The notes: generated by a model from the letters alone, not told the origin. A stretch of DNA of 64,000 nucleotides from Brachyhypopomus gauderio (GCF_052324685.1 NC_135212.1:8618778-8682777), one strand, 5' to 3'. Counted from the first letter of the stretch, positions 10,989 to 23,634 are shown. Numbers and translations: made by a program.

Positions 10989-11570
10989 CAGGGGTACTCA
11001 ACTGGCGGACCGCGGTCCGGATCCGGACCCGAACGCAGTCCTGTCCGGACCCAATCTCATTCCTGATTAACTGGATACGGACCAAAACAAAGCCGGAGCA
11101 TTTATTTCAGGGCTATTGACAAAACACTCCGTCACGAGTGTTACGTTTACCACCCCCGCTCAACAACTTACGTTCGCCACCCCCTCAACAACTTAAAATA
11201 AAAGCCTGCCTGGTTGACGCTTCGCGAGCGGCGCGAGGGTCCGCGCGGCGAAAATGACGTAATCGCTGTGGCTCCGCGTGTGCGCGAGTGCCTCGCGCGC
11301 TGTCGGTTCGCGAGGTCGTGCACCTCTCGAATTTTGTAACTTCGCGCGCGCCGCGCTTCAGCGCAATGAACAAAGTCACGTTTTCAGGGTTCATACACCT
11401 TTATAAGGTGGAATTCAAGCACTTGTACGTCACTTTCAAGGTCCATTTTCAAGGCTTTACGTTCGCCACCCCCCCGCTCAACAACTTACGTTCCCCACCC
11501 CCGCAACGGACCTCAGGTCACAGGTATCTGCCAAAATTGGACCGCGGACAAATTTAGTTGAGTACGCCTG
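10989..11570. mobile_element. Nonautonomous hAT element, 582 bp, in nucb2 intron 1
   Basis: The ends read caggggtactcaactggcgg and, inverted, caggcgtactcaactaaatt. Perfect 8-bp duplications atgtagat sit at 10981-10988 and 11571-11578. The 8-bp duplication and CAGGG-type end define a hAT element. The interior is CpG-rich (gcgagcggcgcgagggtccg) and has no transposase. Its central part at about 11216-11460 is shared with the hAT element at 44081-45420. Confidence 0.85.
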
Positions 11571-11684
11571 ATGTAGATGATATCACTGAAACCCCCCCCC
11601 CCATCTAAACTGCTGTTACTGCTGTTATGAGCAAGGACATCAAGTATCATTTGTGATAAACAGTCTATACATTTGTGTGCGCAG

Positions 11685-14600
11685 ATGTTGAGAAGGCCAA
11701 GTGTCACAGTGTGCTGTTGGGCGTTATGTATGTGGATTTGTTTGGAAGCAGTGCCCATTGCTGTGGACCAGACCAAAGTCAGTCCACCAGCAGAGGATAT
11801 GGAACCGCCCCAAAGTGTAGTAAGTAAAGTCAACGATTATAATGGTAATGTCTAGACTGTGGTCTGTTGTATACAATGACAATGTGTAAGAGTATGAACA
11901 AATACACACAAAGATTAGGTTCCAAGTTTGTCTTTGTTGTTGTTTAGACAGTATACATTTATCACTGTTTGTGAGAAATTTGATCAGTTTCTCAGCCAAA
12001 CAGTTTTAGAAGTTGTTTACAGCCTGTCAAATGCCTTGTCAAATCTCTTTTAGGCAGTAATTTCTGCTGCCTAAAGTCATGCTTGTATGCATAATCTACA
12101 TTCAATTAGGACACCGGATTGCACTATGACCGCTATCTCAGAGAAGTTGTCGATTTCCTAGAGAAGGACCCACATTTCAGAGAAAAACTCCATAACACAG
12201 ACATGGAGGATATCAAGGTAGTGCAACACCTGATTCCCGATTCTGTTCACCTGAAGCCAAACTGGACCTCACAAGAGCCCTTTTGTTGAGCTCTCATTCA
12301 CTGTTTCTCTAAAACAGCAGGGGAAGCTCGCTAAAGAGCTGGACTTCGTCAGCCATCACGTGAGAACCAAACTGGACGAATTGAAGAGGCAGGAGGTGAA
12401 CCGACTGCGCATGTTGATAAAAGCAAAACAAGACGTCGAAGGGGGAAGAGGTATCCACATTGTGCATACACACAATATATAAACGATGGCTCTGCAATGT
12501 TCAGCCTATTATTAAAGTAGTTGTTTCCCATTGTTTGCAGTCATACACGGCACAACCTATCTGATTTCACACTGAGAAACTAACTTTAGCTTTGAGAAAC
12601 CATGCCTCTGCAACTCCAGCCCGAGTTCAAACACAATCCTGTGTGCCGATCATTTAAACATCCAAACTCCCTAACGAAGCTTACCATATAGTTGATAAAT
12701 GTTTATTCAAAACATGGTGTGCAACAAAATATAACAATTATATAATATTTTAACTACTTAAAATGCAGTAGTTATGTTATGCATGACATATTTTTGAATT
12801 ATTTTATACATAAGCTGAGTTTCTTGCATTTAAATCCACCAAGAACCTGCAGAACCTCACAGAATCGCTCCAGAATGAAAGTGTCATGCGAAGCCCCCAG
12901 ATCACTGTGGTAAATCCCTCATGTGCCTTTAGAGTAGGAAGTAAATGTTGCGGCTTTTGTCCAAGCTCATCTGAAGCATAAAGCTTATTACTTTAATGGT
13001 GAAGTCAGAGTGCACAGAGCCTCAAACAGGTCTCCGTGGTGACAAAGGCCCCAGCCTAAAGAGACCAATCACTAGCAACACAGGCTGAGGCATGCACGAC
13101 CTGAGTGCATAAATGTAAGATAAAAAAAAAACAACCAAACGTAATGCCCAATATTAGCTTGCTTTGCAGCAAATATCAAACAGAATGCTATTAAACTTAA
13201 ACAAGTCATCATTAATTACTCATTAATTCATTAACCAGGCTACATCATACAGTATAGCCTATATTTTGCTTACAATTCATCACTGTAGGCATTTTAGTGT
13301 AGACTAATGCACAGTTCAACTGGTCAAAAGAAACTGAGAGCAGTAGAGGACCAGTTACACTTTAACATGGCTCTTCATACAGCCCAACTAAACTGCAGTC
13401 CTGGTCTACTGCTAATGGCCCGTGGTAGCTGATGACATGATCTGACTGATGGTGGTTTTATTACAGGCTATTTCACCATCAGACCACACTGTACCACACA
13501 TCTCTTTGAGTCTGTTAGTCATCCTGTATCCTACAGTTAATCCCTTAAATAAGTGTTAAGAAAGCTGAACATTCTTCTTGTTCTGTACATGTGACCATCA
13601 GCCTTAGTGATGGTTATTAAATCATATTATTAAACTATTGGAGAGTCTATATGACGGTCAAAGTCAAATTTATTTATATAGCGCTTTTCACAACACATGT
13701 TGTCACAAAGCAGCTTTACAATCATATGGGTCCAGATCCTTAATGAGCAAGCCAAAGGCGACAGTGGCGAGGAAAAACTCCCTATAGGGTGGGGATTAGG
13801 AAGAAACCTTGGGAGGACCAAGACTCAAAAGGGAACCCATCCTCCGTTGGGCGGCCCGTTAGCACAAGTCCGTGGTCGCAGGGTGGTTCCACAGTTCCAC
13901 AGCAACAGTCAAGGCTCCTGTTCCCCGGCCAAGCAGCTTCAGTCCCCTCGGTGCAGGCGGTGGGCCTCAGGCAGGAGCCAGCACCAGCACGACCCTCCGT
14001 GGCAGCGGCACATCCAACCCCGGCATCAGCACATCCACCGGCAAGCCAGACCATCCCCCAGGTGCCTGCAGGTGCCTGTATCCAATCTTCTTGGGTAGAG
14101 GCATGCAAAAAAAAATAGACAATACAGACTGAGTGGACATCAATTTAAACCATCATTGATATAAATGTACATTACTCACGTGCCAGTGATCAGCATGTGG
14201 CTCCGGCAGGCTAATCTATAGCAGCATAACTAAAGGGAGGGGTTCAGAGGTGACCACAGTTATGAGGGCTCACTGAGACATTGCTTTCCAGTAAAGTCAT
14301 TGTCACAACTAGTGATGCCACGACGCAGCTGGATGACAGCATCAACATCTCAGTTTACCAGAAATCTCTGGTGGGGGGCCCCCGAGCCCCTACACCTTAC
14401 AAGGGGAATATTAGCTGAAGGCTTGATTTAAATAGGTGAGTCTTAAGTCTAGATTTAAAGATTGGAATTGTGTCAGAATCTCGGATTGAAGCTGTTACAA
14501 CCAAAACTGCTTGCTAGCTTGAAATGAGGCAATAGATAATGGTGACGGTTAACGCCAACGCTAGTGTTGATGTGAAATTTCCCCCACGATTTCGTAATGT

Positions 14601-14904
14601 TTGTCATTTGTTTCATCAGTCGTCACAGCATTCTCCACGAATGCAAACATGCATTTTTTTGCAAATATCAGCCATAAGATTTTGTTACGTATGTATTCAG
14701 CCTTCTCTGTCAGTATGTATTCAGCTATGCCTTGTCCAGTAACACCCCCATTCCTTCATACATATCTAGGGATAAAAATAGACCACCAGACCCTACTGAA
14801 ACAGTTTGAGCATCTGAACCACATGAACCCTCATACATTTGAGGTGGACGATTTGGATCGGCTCATTAAATCGGTAGGTAGACCACTGCGTAAAGGGGAC
14901 TACT

Positions 14905-14941
<37 letters not shown>

Positions 14942-17266
14942 ACCTTTATTCAGACCACTGAATAAAGAGATCACCTCTTACTTGCAGTGGTGTCAAAACA
15001 TAATTAGTCTTCTACTGAGAAAAATTTAATCTTCTGCCGTGTCTGTTGATGCATGCTTAGAAATCCCCAGTTTAGGTTGTGCTTAAAGTCGATGTGCCTT
15101 GTCTCTGTGGGTAACTGAAGGCCACCCACGATCTGGAGAATTACGATAAGGAGCGTCATGACGAATTTAAGAGGTATGAGATGATGAAGGAACATGACCG
15201 ACGAGAGCGTCTGAAGACCATGGATGAGGAGGCACGTAAGAAAGAGGAAGAACACTATGAAGAGATGAAGAGGAAGCATGCAGAACATCCCAAAATAAAC
15301 CACCCAGTATGTCTAGAACATTCTCAATGAACCACAATATAGATTCTGTCTAGCTAGTCTCTAAATCTAAATCCAAAATGACCCTGTTTCTGGAGAGTGC
15401 AAACACTAGGTGTCAAATTATATACATGAAATATTTTTTTTATAAAATGTGTGTGTTTTCATGGAAGTTTTCCTTATAAAAAGACAAAATCTACAATTTT
15501 TTAAACTAACTACATAGTGTAGTCTTTTTTTCATTACTATTTTGGTCACAGTATCTTTAAAAGACCAATATTGTTTAAACATGTAAATTTGTGAGTCCTA
15601 TTAAATTTGACAAAGCACCATATGCATTTGTAGGGTAGTCAAGACCAATTAAAAGAGGTCTGGGAAGAGGCAGATGGTTTGGACCCTAACGATTTTGACC
15701 CAAAAACATTCTTCAATCTCCATGGTGAGTACAAAGAAATGTTCTGTTTACAGATGCTGTTAAGCAAACCTGTAGCACTACTGCCTTCTGTTTGCTTCCA
15801 CAGACACTAATGGAGATGGCTTCTTTGATGAACAGGAGTTAGAGGCACTATTCACCAAAGAGGTTAGCATTTAAAATCTTTATAATTTAACTAGAATTTG
15901 AGAATGACTTAACAAAACGGACAATGTTAAATCAGTCCCCACCCCCATTGATTTCAGCTAGAGAAGATGTATGACCCCAGACAAGAGGAAGATGACATGG
16001 TGGAGATGGAAGAAGAAAGACTACGAATGAGGGAACATGTCATGAATGAGGTGAACTCAGCTCGATAGCAGTAGGGATAGAAATGTATATAATGTATTTT
16101 TGTATATAAGACTAAAGTAAGAGAGTATTCTTTATTACACTTCAGGTTGACACTAACAAGGATAGGCTGGTTTCTCTACATGAGTTTATGACTGCCACAA
16201 AGAGGAAAGAGTTCCTAGAGCCTGATGCATGGGATGTAAGTTTGTTTTCTTCTTTTCCTCTTAACCTACATATCAAAGCTGTTGTGGTACATAGTATAAT
16301 CCATTTAGGCACATCGTTTTTCTTGTTATCTCAGTACATCATGAACAATCATGAAAGCCAAGGCTTAAGCATTTATCTTTTGTCCACCTACGTAGACCTC
16401 AGGCCAATGATATCCTTCAGTTTTAAAGTAAAAGAAGAAACACACTAGGGTTGAACTTTTTCATTAAATGGCTCTGTTGTGTTTGAAGTTGTTGTGTCTT
16501 TTCTTCTCCAGACTCTGGAGCAGAATCCTATCTACACCGATGAGGAGATGAGAGAATTTGAGCAGCACTTAACGCGTGAAGAGAACAACCTAATCCAGAA
16601 GACTGCCGACCTCCAGAAACAGAGAGAAGATCTGGAGAGACAGCAGCAGCACCTCAATGCTCAGAAACTGGAGCTGCAACAGGTAGGAACCAAGTGAGAG
16701 AAATCAGAATGAGCTCAAGAACAAACTGTGAGGGGTTTACACTGCTGCCCAGGAGGGGGGAAAGCAGGAATACATGCTTAATGTGGTCTGTAGTGTGCAA
16801 TTAATTAAATTCCTGTGCAGTGTTTTACTGAAGTAGAAGTAAAGTGTGAAGTAAAGTAAAGAAGTAGAAGTAGAAGGAACTTCATTAAGCACAACCCTTA
16901 ATAACCCATAACCCTCCACTCTTTAGGCTGTGGAGCACATGGAACGGTTGAAATCTCAGCAAATACAACTTCCACCTGAAGCCAAAGGTAAAGGCAGCTG
17001 TGGGCGCTCAGTGTGTGTATAGAACTGACGTCTTCAGAAGTGCCAAAATATGTTACATTAACCAACTTCCAAGTAGGTCGTGGAAGTGGCAGATTATGGG
17101 TTTTCAAGGACAATTTACAGTAAATCTAATTGATTTCCCCCCATGTTTTGCTGTTCTGCCATTTGCAGTTCCTGCAACACATCTAGAAGAATCTGTGGGA
17201 GAGCTACCAGGAAACAGTCAACCTCTGCCTCCCGCATACAAACAAGACCTTCCTACACACTCTTAA
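11685..17266 (+). CDS. nucb2: Nucleobindin-2 / nesfatin-1 precursor
   Basis: Twelve coding exons: 11685-11819, 12110-12217, 12318-12450, 14770-14873, 15121-15306, 15634-15724, 15804-15862, 15958-16050, 16146-16235, 16512-16682, 16927-16987, 17169-17266. They join in phase to 442 aa (human 420). Residues 1-22 are a signal peptide ending CLEA; mature protein starts VPIAVDQTK. The nesfatin-1 segment is 81 aa and ends KLDEL before a Lys-Arg cleavage site. A basic DNA-binding-like region and an acidic stretch precede two EF hands, [12 protein letters not shown] and [13 protein letters not shown] Gln/Glu/Leu-rich zipper follows (exon 16512-16682), then a divergent Pro-rich tail. NUCB2 binds Ca2+ in the Golgi and secretory pathway and is processed to the appetite-suppressing peptide nesfatin-1. 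Start codon: ATG directly at the splice acceptor, giving agg|ATG. Exon 12318 could start three bases later. Which teleost paralogue (a or b) is not resolved. Confidence 0.95.
13655..14520. repeat. Long dispersed repeat in nucb2 intron
   Basis: Begins caaatttatttatatagcgcttttcac and continues tgttgtcacaaagcagctttacaat, cgacagtggcgaggaaaaactccc and aggaagaaaccttgggaggacc. These phrases are familiar from a high-copy fish repeat. The middle is GC-rich and gives spurious reading frames on both strands; the tail (gagtcttaagtctagatttaaag) is also typical. The class is uncertain. Confidence 0.6.
14907..14938. repeat. (GT)n microsatellite in nucb2 intron
   Basis: About 16 GT units beginning 34 bases after the donor of the 14770-14873 exon. 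Confidence 0.9.
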
Positions 17267-18067
17267 CACCTCACACAGGTTCATTCCATAGTGCTTGTAC
17301 CGTTGTACTGTGTTGTATATCTGTAATTGCTTTGAAATATTCAGTCCAACCAAAGTTAATTACCAGTCAAGTAATTCTTGAACATGTTTTAAAAAACAGC
17401 CCTCAAAGTGCATATGAAAACATTCCACAAATTAAGATTATACTAGCATAGCATGCATTATATTTCAAGGAAAGATAGCTGCATAGCGAGACATCTTTGT
17501 CCTGTTTTTCACCCAAGATCAGGACGTTCTATTCTATTCATATTCAGCGCAGGAAACAGGGCAGAGCACACTCTCTGCCTGCATGCTCCGAGTGTCTTGC
17601 TGAACATCCAGCTTCCATTTTTCATTATACATTTCAAAACCTGAGCAAAGTCACAACCCATGATTTTATTTGAATTGCCAACACAGATAATTTAAGTTAT
17701 AAATGCTACTGTCCGTTCATACAACATTCCATATATCTACACATAACTACAAGTGTGTACACTTCATATCCACTTTTTTATGATTTACATTTGGGTAAAA
17801 GCCTAAAGGACTGAATAAGCAACAGAATGGAGTAGCACTTCACTATAGCACTGATCCCAAGCTCAATTTATGAATGTCATTCAAATGCAACATGTAATTT
17901 CAGACCTCTTGGATCATCATGTCTTTGTAGTAGATCACATATGTGTGTATGTGTATGTGGGTTATCCATTTGCACTATGGAATCATTGCCAGTCAGTGTG
18001 AATTTATGAAAGTTTCTTTTAGATTCTGTTCCAATTATTTTCATGCTGTTGTGTTCTACATTCAATC

Positions 18068-18073
18068 AATAAA
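18068..18073 (+). terminator. nucb2: Poly(A) signal AATAAA, nucb2
   Basis: First clear canonical hexamer on the plus strand after the nucb2 stop, giving an 0.8-kb 3' UTR. Cleavage is expected at about 18085-18100. Confidence 0.6.
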
Positions 18074-18117
18074 TTATTTCAGCTCCAACTATTTGTTTTG
18101 TAATATTGTTATTTGAT

Positions 18118-18123
18118 TTTATT
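18118..18123 (-). terminator. Poly(A) signal AATAAA, 2OG-Fe(II) oxygenase
   Basis: Reverse-strand hexamer (tttatt on +) 70 bases past the oxygenase stop codon. It implies a very short 3' UTR ending near 18100, almost touching the 3' end of nucb2. Confidence 0.55.
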
Positions 18124-18192
18124 TGTAATTTTACTAATTAAACTCATTTGTAAAGTTAATCTGCAGCCCAAAGTCACCTGCCGGATCTATTT

Positions 18193-21100
18193 TCAGCTAT
18201 ACGTGTCCTTGAATCTTGCCATGAGGTAATCTCCTGCGTTCACCGCAGGGTACTTGTCTGACCCGTCACAACAAGTGATGATGACGTCATCGTCCGGCTG
18301 GACGAAGAAGGCCAATGACTGACGTGCGCTCGAGTCACCTGCAGGGGGCAGCAAAACCCTGTGGACCTGAGGGGAATCACGTGCCAAAAGTGTCAACTTT
18401 AATATGACGTATAGTTTGCTTTAAATGTTCATTAAAATTAAGGTTAGCCATTTATGTTATGATAATATGCTTTGGTAGCAGCTGGGATATTTACAGCAGA
18501 GACAAACACATCACTGGTCCATCTTTGCATAAGGTCTGCAATGTTGATCAAAACTGTTCCTGGAATGCTTGGGGCTGAGATATATTCCCCGTTACGATTC
18601 AGGACCTAAAGGTGCACACGAGATTAATCTATTTTACTATGGAAGTCATACAAATGTAGACACAAATATAAATCAGAATCTCAATTGTTAGCATTTAAAT
18701 AGCCTAATAATGTTGCGATTGCACATTATTAAACTGCCATTATACTGCCACCTAGTGGCCTGCGTCAGAGATACATCCGATATTATGTGTCAAATCTGTT
18801 TTAATCACGGCCACGCCACGTATGGGGGGGGGGGTGTAACCTTATTCGCTTCTACAAAGCAATTTTGCAAAAAGATTTTCATATTTAGCTCACCTCAGAA
18901 AAATGTAAAAATAAACATAAAATTTCATAAATATTGTTTGCTACTTTTTGGTGGTAGAATGATAGCTCCTTAGTTCCATCAGTCTCCTGTCTCACCTGCA
19001 AGCCGCCCTCGTGGCCTTGAAAGACAAGAGTGATACTGCCATAGTCTGAGTGCTCTCCACAGCGGATCTGTCCGTCCTTAACATGCTCATTCTTCACCGG
19101 AGGATAATACAGGGAGCGCAGTGTACTGCCGTTTGTCTCACCTTAACATCAACACAACCACTGTTTAGCACCTCTTTTAAAAACCTTATACTGCAGTTTT
19201 ACTAGCCCTTGATGCTTTACGCTGTTTGGCAGCCATCTTTGAGCGAATGGTACTAGTACACTTCAACACTAGATATCTCAAGTTGTACATATAGGAAAAT
19301 CATCATTCATGGCTCAAACTGAAGTAGACAGTTGGGGGAACATACTGATTCACTTCAATATCATATTCACATAATTTGGTTTATTTTAGAGCCTCTATTA
19401 CAAATGCTAAAATGCCAGGAATGTAAAAAATTTTGACTTGAACTTGAACATGACTGGAATGTATATTCACATAGTTATTCAAATCTCTTATTGGAAATTG
19501 TCAAAAGTTTCGCTAGGGTCTTTTCTAACAACACAGAAAAAATGAAGCAAATCCATGCAAGCATTGCAAAGTTATTCCACTTTGTTCCAAGGAATGTCCA
19601 GTTCACCACACCCTGTCCAAATGTGCTAAGTATGTGCCACACCCGGTACACACCCTTAGTCAACCAAGCTAACATGCTAACAAATTCCATACACGAAACC
19701 GATGAGCCATTTCAAACAACAACGCTGCACATATTACAGAAAGACCAGAAAATTCCAATGAATAAATTCCATGTCCAAATATGAACGTTATGATATCATA
19801 TTTATGTCCAATATAGTCCGACAGCATAAGCTAGGTTACCGTAGCCAACTCCGGTAGCATCCGACACGATACAGAGTGCTGCAGCACTCAAACGCTCTAA
19901 AACTGTTTATAATCTAACGCTTAGTTAATGTTTAGTATTAGAATATATATTTTGTACAATATCGCTTATGAAAAATTATCCATTGTCACTCACAGTACGT
20001 AGAATCGCGTCGTAGCCGGTGTACCATCTCACTTCCGGGTTGGCGAAAATTCCGAAAATTGCCCATATATTCCACACAAAGTAATCCGTTTATGTTCAAA
20101 AGTATCCACAATCCACATAAAAACGAACAAAATAATCCATGGCAGCTTCAGTTTCGCCGAACAGTGTGTTCTGGGGAGCTTAGCTTAGGTTAGCAAAGGG
20201 TTAGCTTATGTTGCTATGCTAGCGGCCGAAATTGGAAATGAAGCGCCAGTTTCCGAGGGCTCAATTTAAAAATATACTTGACCAATCATGTCATATGAGG
20301 GCTGGCTAGCTTCGGAAGGATGTACACTATTGGTTAGAACAGCTTTCAATCACTTCTGAGGCTCCAGCTTGTCTCTGTGGGCTTATTGGTTCACCCTCCC
20401 CCCCTCCCCTTCGCACCTCGCCGTGGGAGAGGTTGTAAAACCTGTCATTCAAAGTCACTACCCCACTTTAGACCAATAAAAACCACTCAAATCAAAGCAG
20501 AACCGCTGCAGCTTTGTAATGAGGGATCAAATCAGCGTTAAAAACGCTTCTGTGACGCTTAGGGGGCAGATTTGTCGGAGTGTCTCATTCAGGAAGCGGA
20601 TTTTGGAAAATTTTGCAGTGAGGTGAGCAAGCTTTTTAAGGTACTTAACCACAACGGATCTACGCTGTTAAGGTCTTAAATTAAAGCCTTATTAGTAAAC
20701 GATTTTTAGGTGACAAAACATTAAGACATTTCACAACATAAATATGTTTTGTAAACGGATATGTCGGGAGACCCCCTCGCGGGGTGCACTTTTGTGGTCA
20801 ACTTCAAAGCCGGATATCTCGCGATCGGCTGCACGTAGACGGCTGAAACTCGGTAGGCATGTAGATGGGATAGGAAATTTTGATTTAAGCGCTTTTGTTC
20901 GGAGATTCATTAATGTTTAATATGTTTTATATCGCCGTAAAGGAGCTGGGCCCGCCGGCGGGCCCACTAGGGGGCGCTTCTGCATAATTTAAAAACTGTA
21001 CTTGACCACATAAGGGTGAGAGAGATTGAATGTCAGAAATAAATAAAATAATAATAATAAACAAATCAAAGGAAATAAAGAAATTAATGAATGCAGAGCT

Positions 21101-21950
21101 CACTTCCGATGCGTTCGTGCTCCTTAAGAAACACGTTGGGCTCCAGGTCGAGACTGAGTGCCATCACCCGGAGCACCCGCAGAGAGAGCTCCTTACAGCG
21201 CAGGAAGAAGGACGTGTGGATGTCACGGAAACCATCTACATCTGAGGGCCATTCCTAGTTACAACAAAACAAAAAAAGTTCATCTAGGCCTAATTGTGGA
21301 GAAAGTAGATAGTCGTTGCAGTACTGTTGAAAATGGGAGGTGATTACAATATCCGTGCGTAAGGATGAAGTGTTGAAGGCCTCCTTCAAGTCATGGGGAC
21401 GGCGAGGATTCAAACTAGAAAACATCATGAAACGCCAGGGTGATTGACTTAGTTAAATATGCATTTATAAATGTTGTGAAAGCATTAGATTCTAAACAAA
21501 CTATTGAACAGGTGGTCGTTACCAATTTACCTTTCTGCCCCTACTGAGATCCAGCCATGATTTCTATGGATTGCGCAACTGCCCCGTTTAAAGGCGCTTT
21601 TCTTGTTTTCGGGGAGCATGAAAAACTTTTTAGAAACGTCCAAGACTTCATTTACCTATGGGATCCATATGATTTGCTGAGAAGCTCAGAAGTGTAAGAC
21701 ACTGCAATAATTTCTACTAAGAATGACATTTTTAACATTGTTAACATGGAGAAAACTTTGGCTGTGGTCAAAGTACGCGTCAGCTTAAACAAACCTCTTT
21801 CTGGTCGATTCCGGTGTTCTTCAAATAAACAAAGCCCACTTCACAGAAAGCCTTCTTCAGTTCTTCACCCAACTCTCGCAGATTCTCATCGGTCACATCA
21901 CCTATACCAAGTCTATATGGATCAAAATCAACAACAGGTATAATATCCAT
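18193..21950 (-). CDS. 2-oxoglutarate/Fe(II)-dependent oxygenase, isopenicillin N synthase-like
   Basis: Seven exons read right to left: 21795-21950, 21531-21655, 21348-21414, 21104-21254, 18996-19141, 18495-18605, 18193-18366. They sum to 930 nt, 309 aa, in phase throughout. The N-terminal DIOX_N part reads MDIIPVVDFDPYRL, then LKKAFCEVGFVYLKNTG, FFMLPENKK and NHGWISVG. A middle part reads RRPHDLKEAFN and GFRDIHTSFF. The C-terminal double-stranded beta-helix has GEHSDYGSITLVFQ (the H-x-D metal pair), then VHRVLLPP (distal His) and RQSLAFF (Arg-x-Ser for 2-oxoglutarate). All three iron ligands and the co-substrate Arg are present, so it should be active. Its substrate is unknown. Plant, fungal and amoebal relatives hydroxylate or desaturate small molecules. 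The acceptor at 19142 is weak (gatgttaag). The fourth intron is 1.96 kb and repeat-rich. Cytosolic, no signal peptide. Confidence 0.88.
19200..21000. repeat. Probable transposon-derived sequence in oxygenase intron
   Basis: The big intron holds no coding signal. It has features familiar from dispersed fish repeats, such as gccggatatctcgcgatcgg and ctgaaactcggtaggcatgtag, plus clusters of 'gctagc/ttagct' words. A perfect 18-bp GC palindrome lies at 20948-20965. No terminal repeats or target duplication could be found by eye, so the class and limits are unknown. Confidence 0.3.
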
Positions 21951-22249
21951 TCTGAATTTGTTTGGACACCAAGTGGCGAAGCTGTCAGGTTGAAGGTCTA
22001 AGAGTAGATCGAAAATATGGATTCAGAAAGATCAAATCAGAGGAGCGGAAGGCGGGATCAACTGCTTATGGACCTATATGATCTAGCTTGAGTGAAGTAT
22101 AGTTTTTTGTTAATAGAATAAACTATATCAATAATACTAAAATGCAACTTAAATAGCAATTGGACAATTTAAACTTATAGAAGAAAATGAAAACACTAAA
22201 GTGCAATATTTAAAAACATTACATTAGAAGATGTTCTTACCTGGATTTT

Positions 22250-22600
22250 AAAAGTTCAAACGAGATGTTCTACATGCTGGTTTGTATCCATGGATATAAC
22301 ACAGCCCTAGTGTTTATATTTTTATAAAACACCAAAGTAGTCTGGGCTTAATCCATTCAGTGATTTGTAGACTGTAAGTAGTGCTTCAGAGTCAATTCTA
22401 TAATTAACTGGAAGCCAATGTAGAGATATTAGAACTGGAACAATGTGTTATGTTCTCTTCGTCCTGGTAAAACTCTGGCTGCAGCGTTCTGAGCAAGTTG
22501 TAGAAGTTGAATGGACATTTTGTGGAATCCAGGTAGGAGACCATTATAGTAGTCAATCCTGCTGGAGTTTCTCTGGGTCTTGTTGGAACATTAAACCTTT
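22250..22600. repeat. Dispersed fish repeat fragment
   Basis: Contains the phrases tccattcagtgatttgtag, actggaagccaatgtagaga, tctggctgcagcgttctg and tagtagtcaatcctgctgg. These recur in many teleost genomes as part of a long repeat. No coding capacity is visible. Limits are approximate. Confidence 0.5.
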
Positions 22601-23423
22601 GATTGTATTTATATTCTTACACACTTGAACAATGTGCATAATGACACATTAGATGGTTTCTGCATATTATGAAGCAGATTAGACTATTTGCAAACATCAT
22701 TTCAACTATTACAATTACCCATAAGACAAGTGTAGAACACAGTCCAAGTGTGCAACCAGGACAATAGACAAATGAAACTTGGAATTTCAAGTCCTTTCGA
22801 GTCTTTCTTTTTTTTTTTTTTACCAATGTTGCAGGTATATTTTAAATGTAAATAATAGACCATGTGTTTTTTTAATCTGTATTCTCCTCAAATCTGACCA
22901 CCACAAATAGGTGCAAGGTATAAATACCCAGCTAAGAGATGGAGATTGTCGTACATCATGCACTTTATGTAATACAACTTGTTTGGTGGTCTTATGAAGG
23001 ACCGTTTAAAAGCTATTGAAATTATTGCAAAAAAAAGAAAGCGCAGAGCTCTGGAGCCTTTATGACCTCTGTACATGAGATGCCAATGTCAATGGCATAT
23101 GCCAGCGTAACCTTTACGTAAGATGCCGATGCCTTTCCGTGTTAATACCGCTACTGTTCAAATCTCACTCCAAGTGATCTTGAAAAGTTGGCAACCCTGC
23201 AGAACCTGCTTTCTGAAACAGACCCCCTCTCACCATCCACAGGCAATCATGACCTAACACGCTGCACATTAATCGTGGATGCACTTAGAGGATTGGATTT
23301 ATATAGCATGACAACATAGCCTACACGTGAAAGCTAAGCGGTATCAACGTAGCCCAAAGAATACAAAGTTTTTTATTGAGTACTTCGTAATTTATGTACC
23401 CAAAAGAAATTACTCTTGGTAGC

Positions 23424-23547
23424 GCCATTATCTGCCTTTAGCATTTCTTTACTTCCGTTTTTTTTTTGTTTGTCTTTTTAATTTGATTGGTTGTGCTGCA
23501 GCTCATGCACACACACGTACAGAGTGTGGAAAGCAGAGGACCGGTCT
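23424..23547 (+). repeat. 124-bp direct repeat, copy A
   Basis: From gccattatctgcctttagca to gaggaccggtct. It is repeated almost exactly at 25211-25334, 1787 bp downstream, with small length differences in a T-run and a CA-run. Confidence 0.9.
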
Positions 23548-23634
23548 GCGTCAGAAGGACGGAAATTAAATTAATGGGGCGCACTTTATAAATATTAATA
23601 TGCATTTTAAAATTTAGATTTGGGGTGTCTTTGC

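Noticed and set aside
12841-12912. Possible extra nucb2 exon reading [19 protein letters not shown] with a downstream gtaaat
   Set aside because: No such segment exists in NUCB2 proteins I know, the acceptor (caccaag) is poor, and exons 12318-12450 and 14770-14873 join perfectly in phase without it.
13697-14132. Overlapping 86-133-aa frames in a nucb2 intron
   Set aside because: They lie in a GC-rich dispersed repeat and have no family resemblance.
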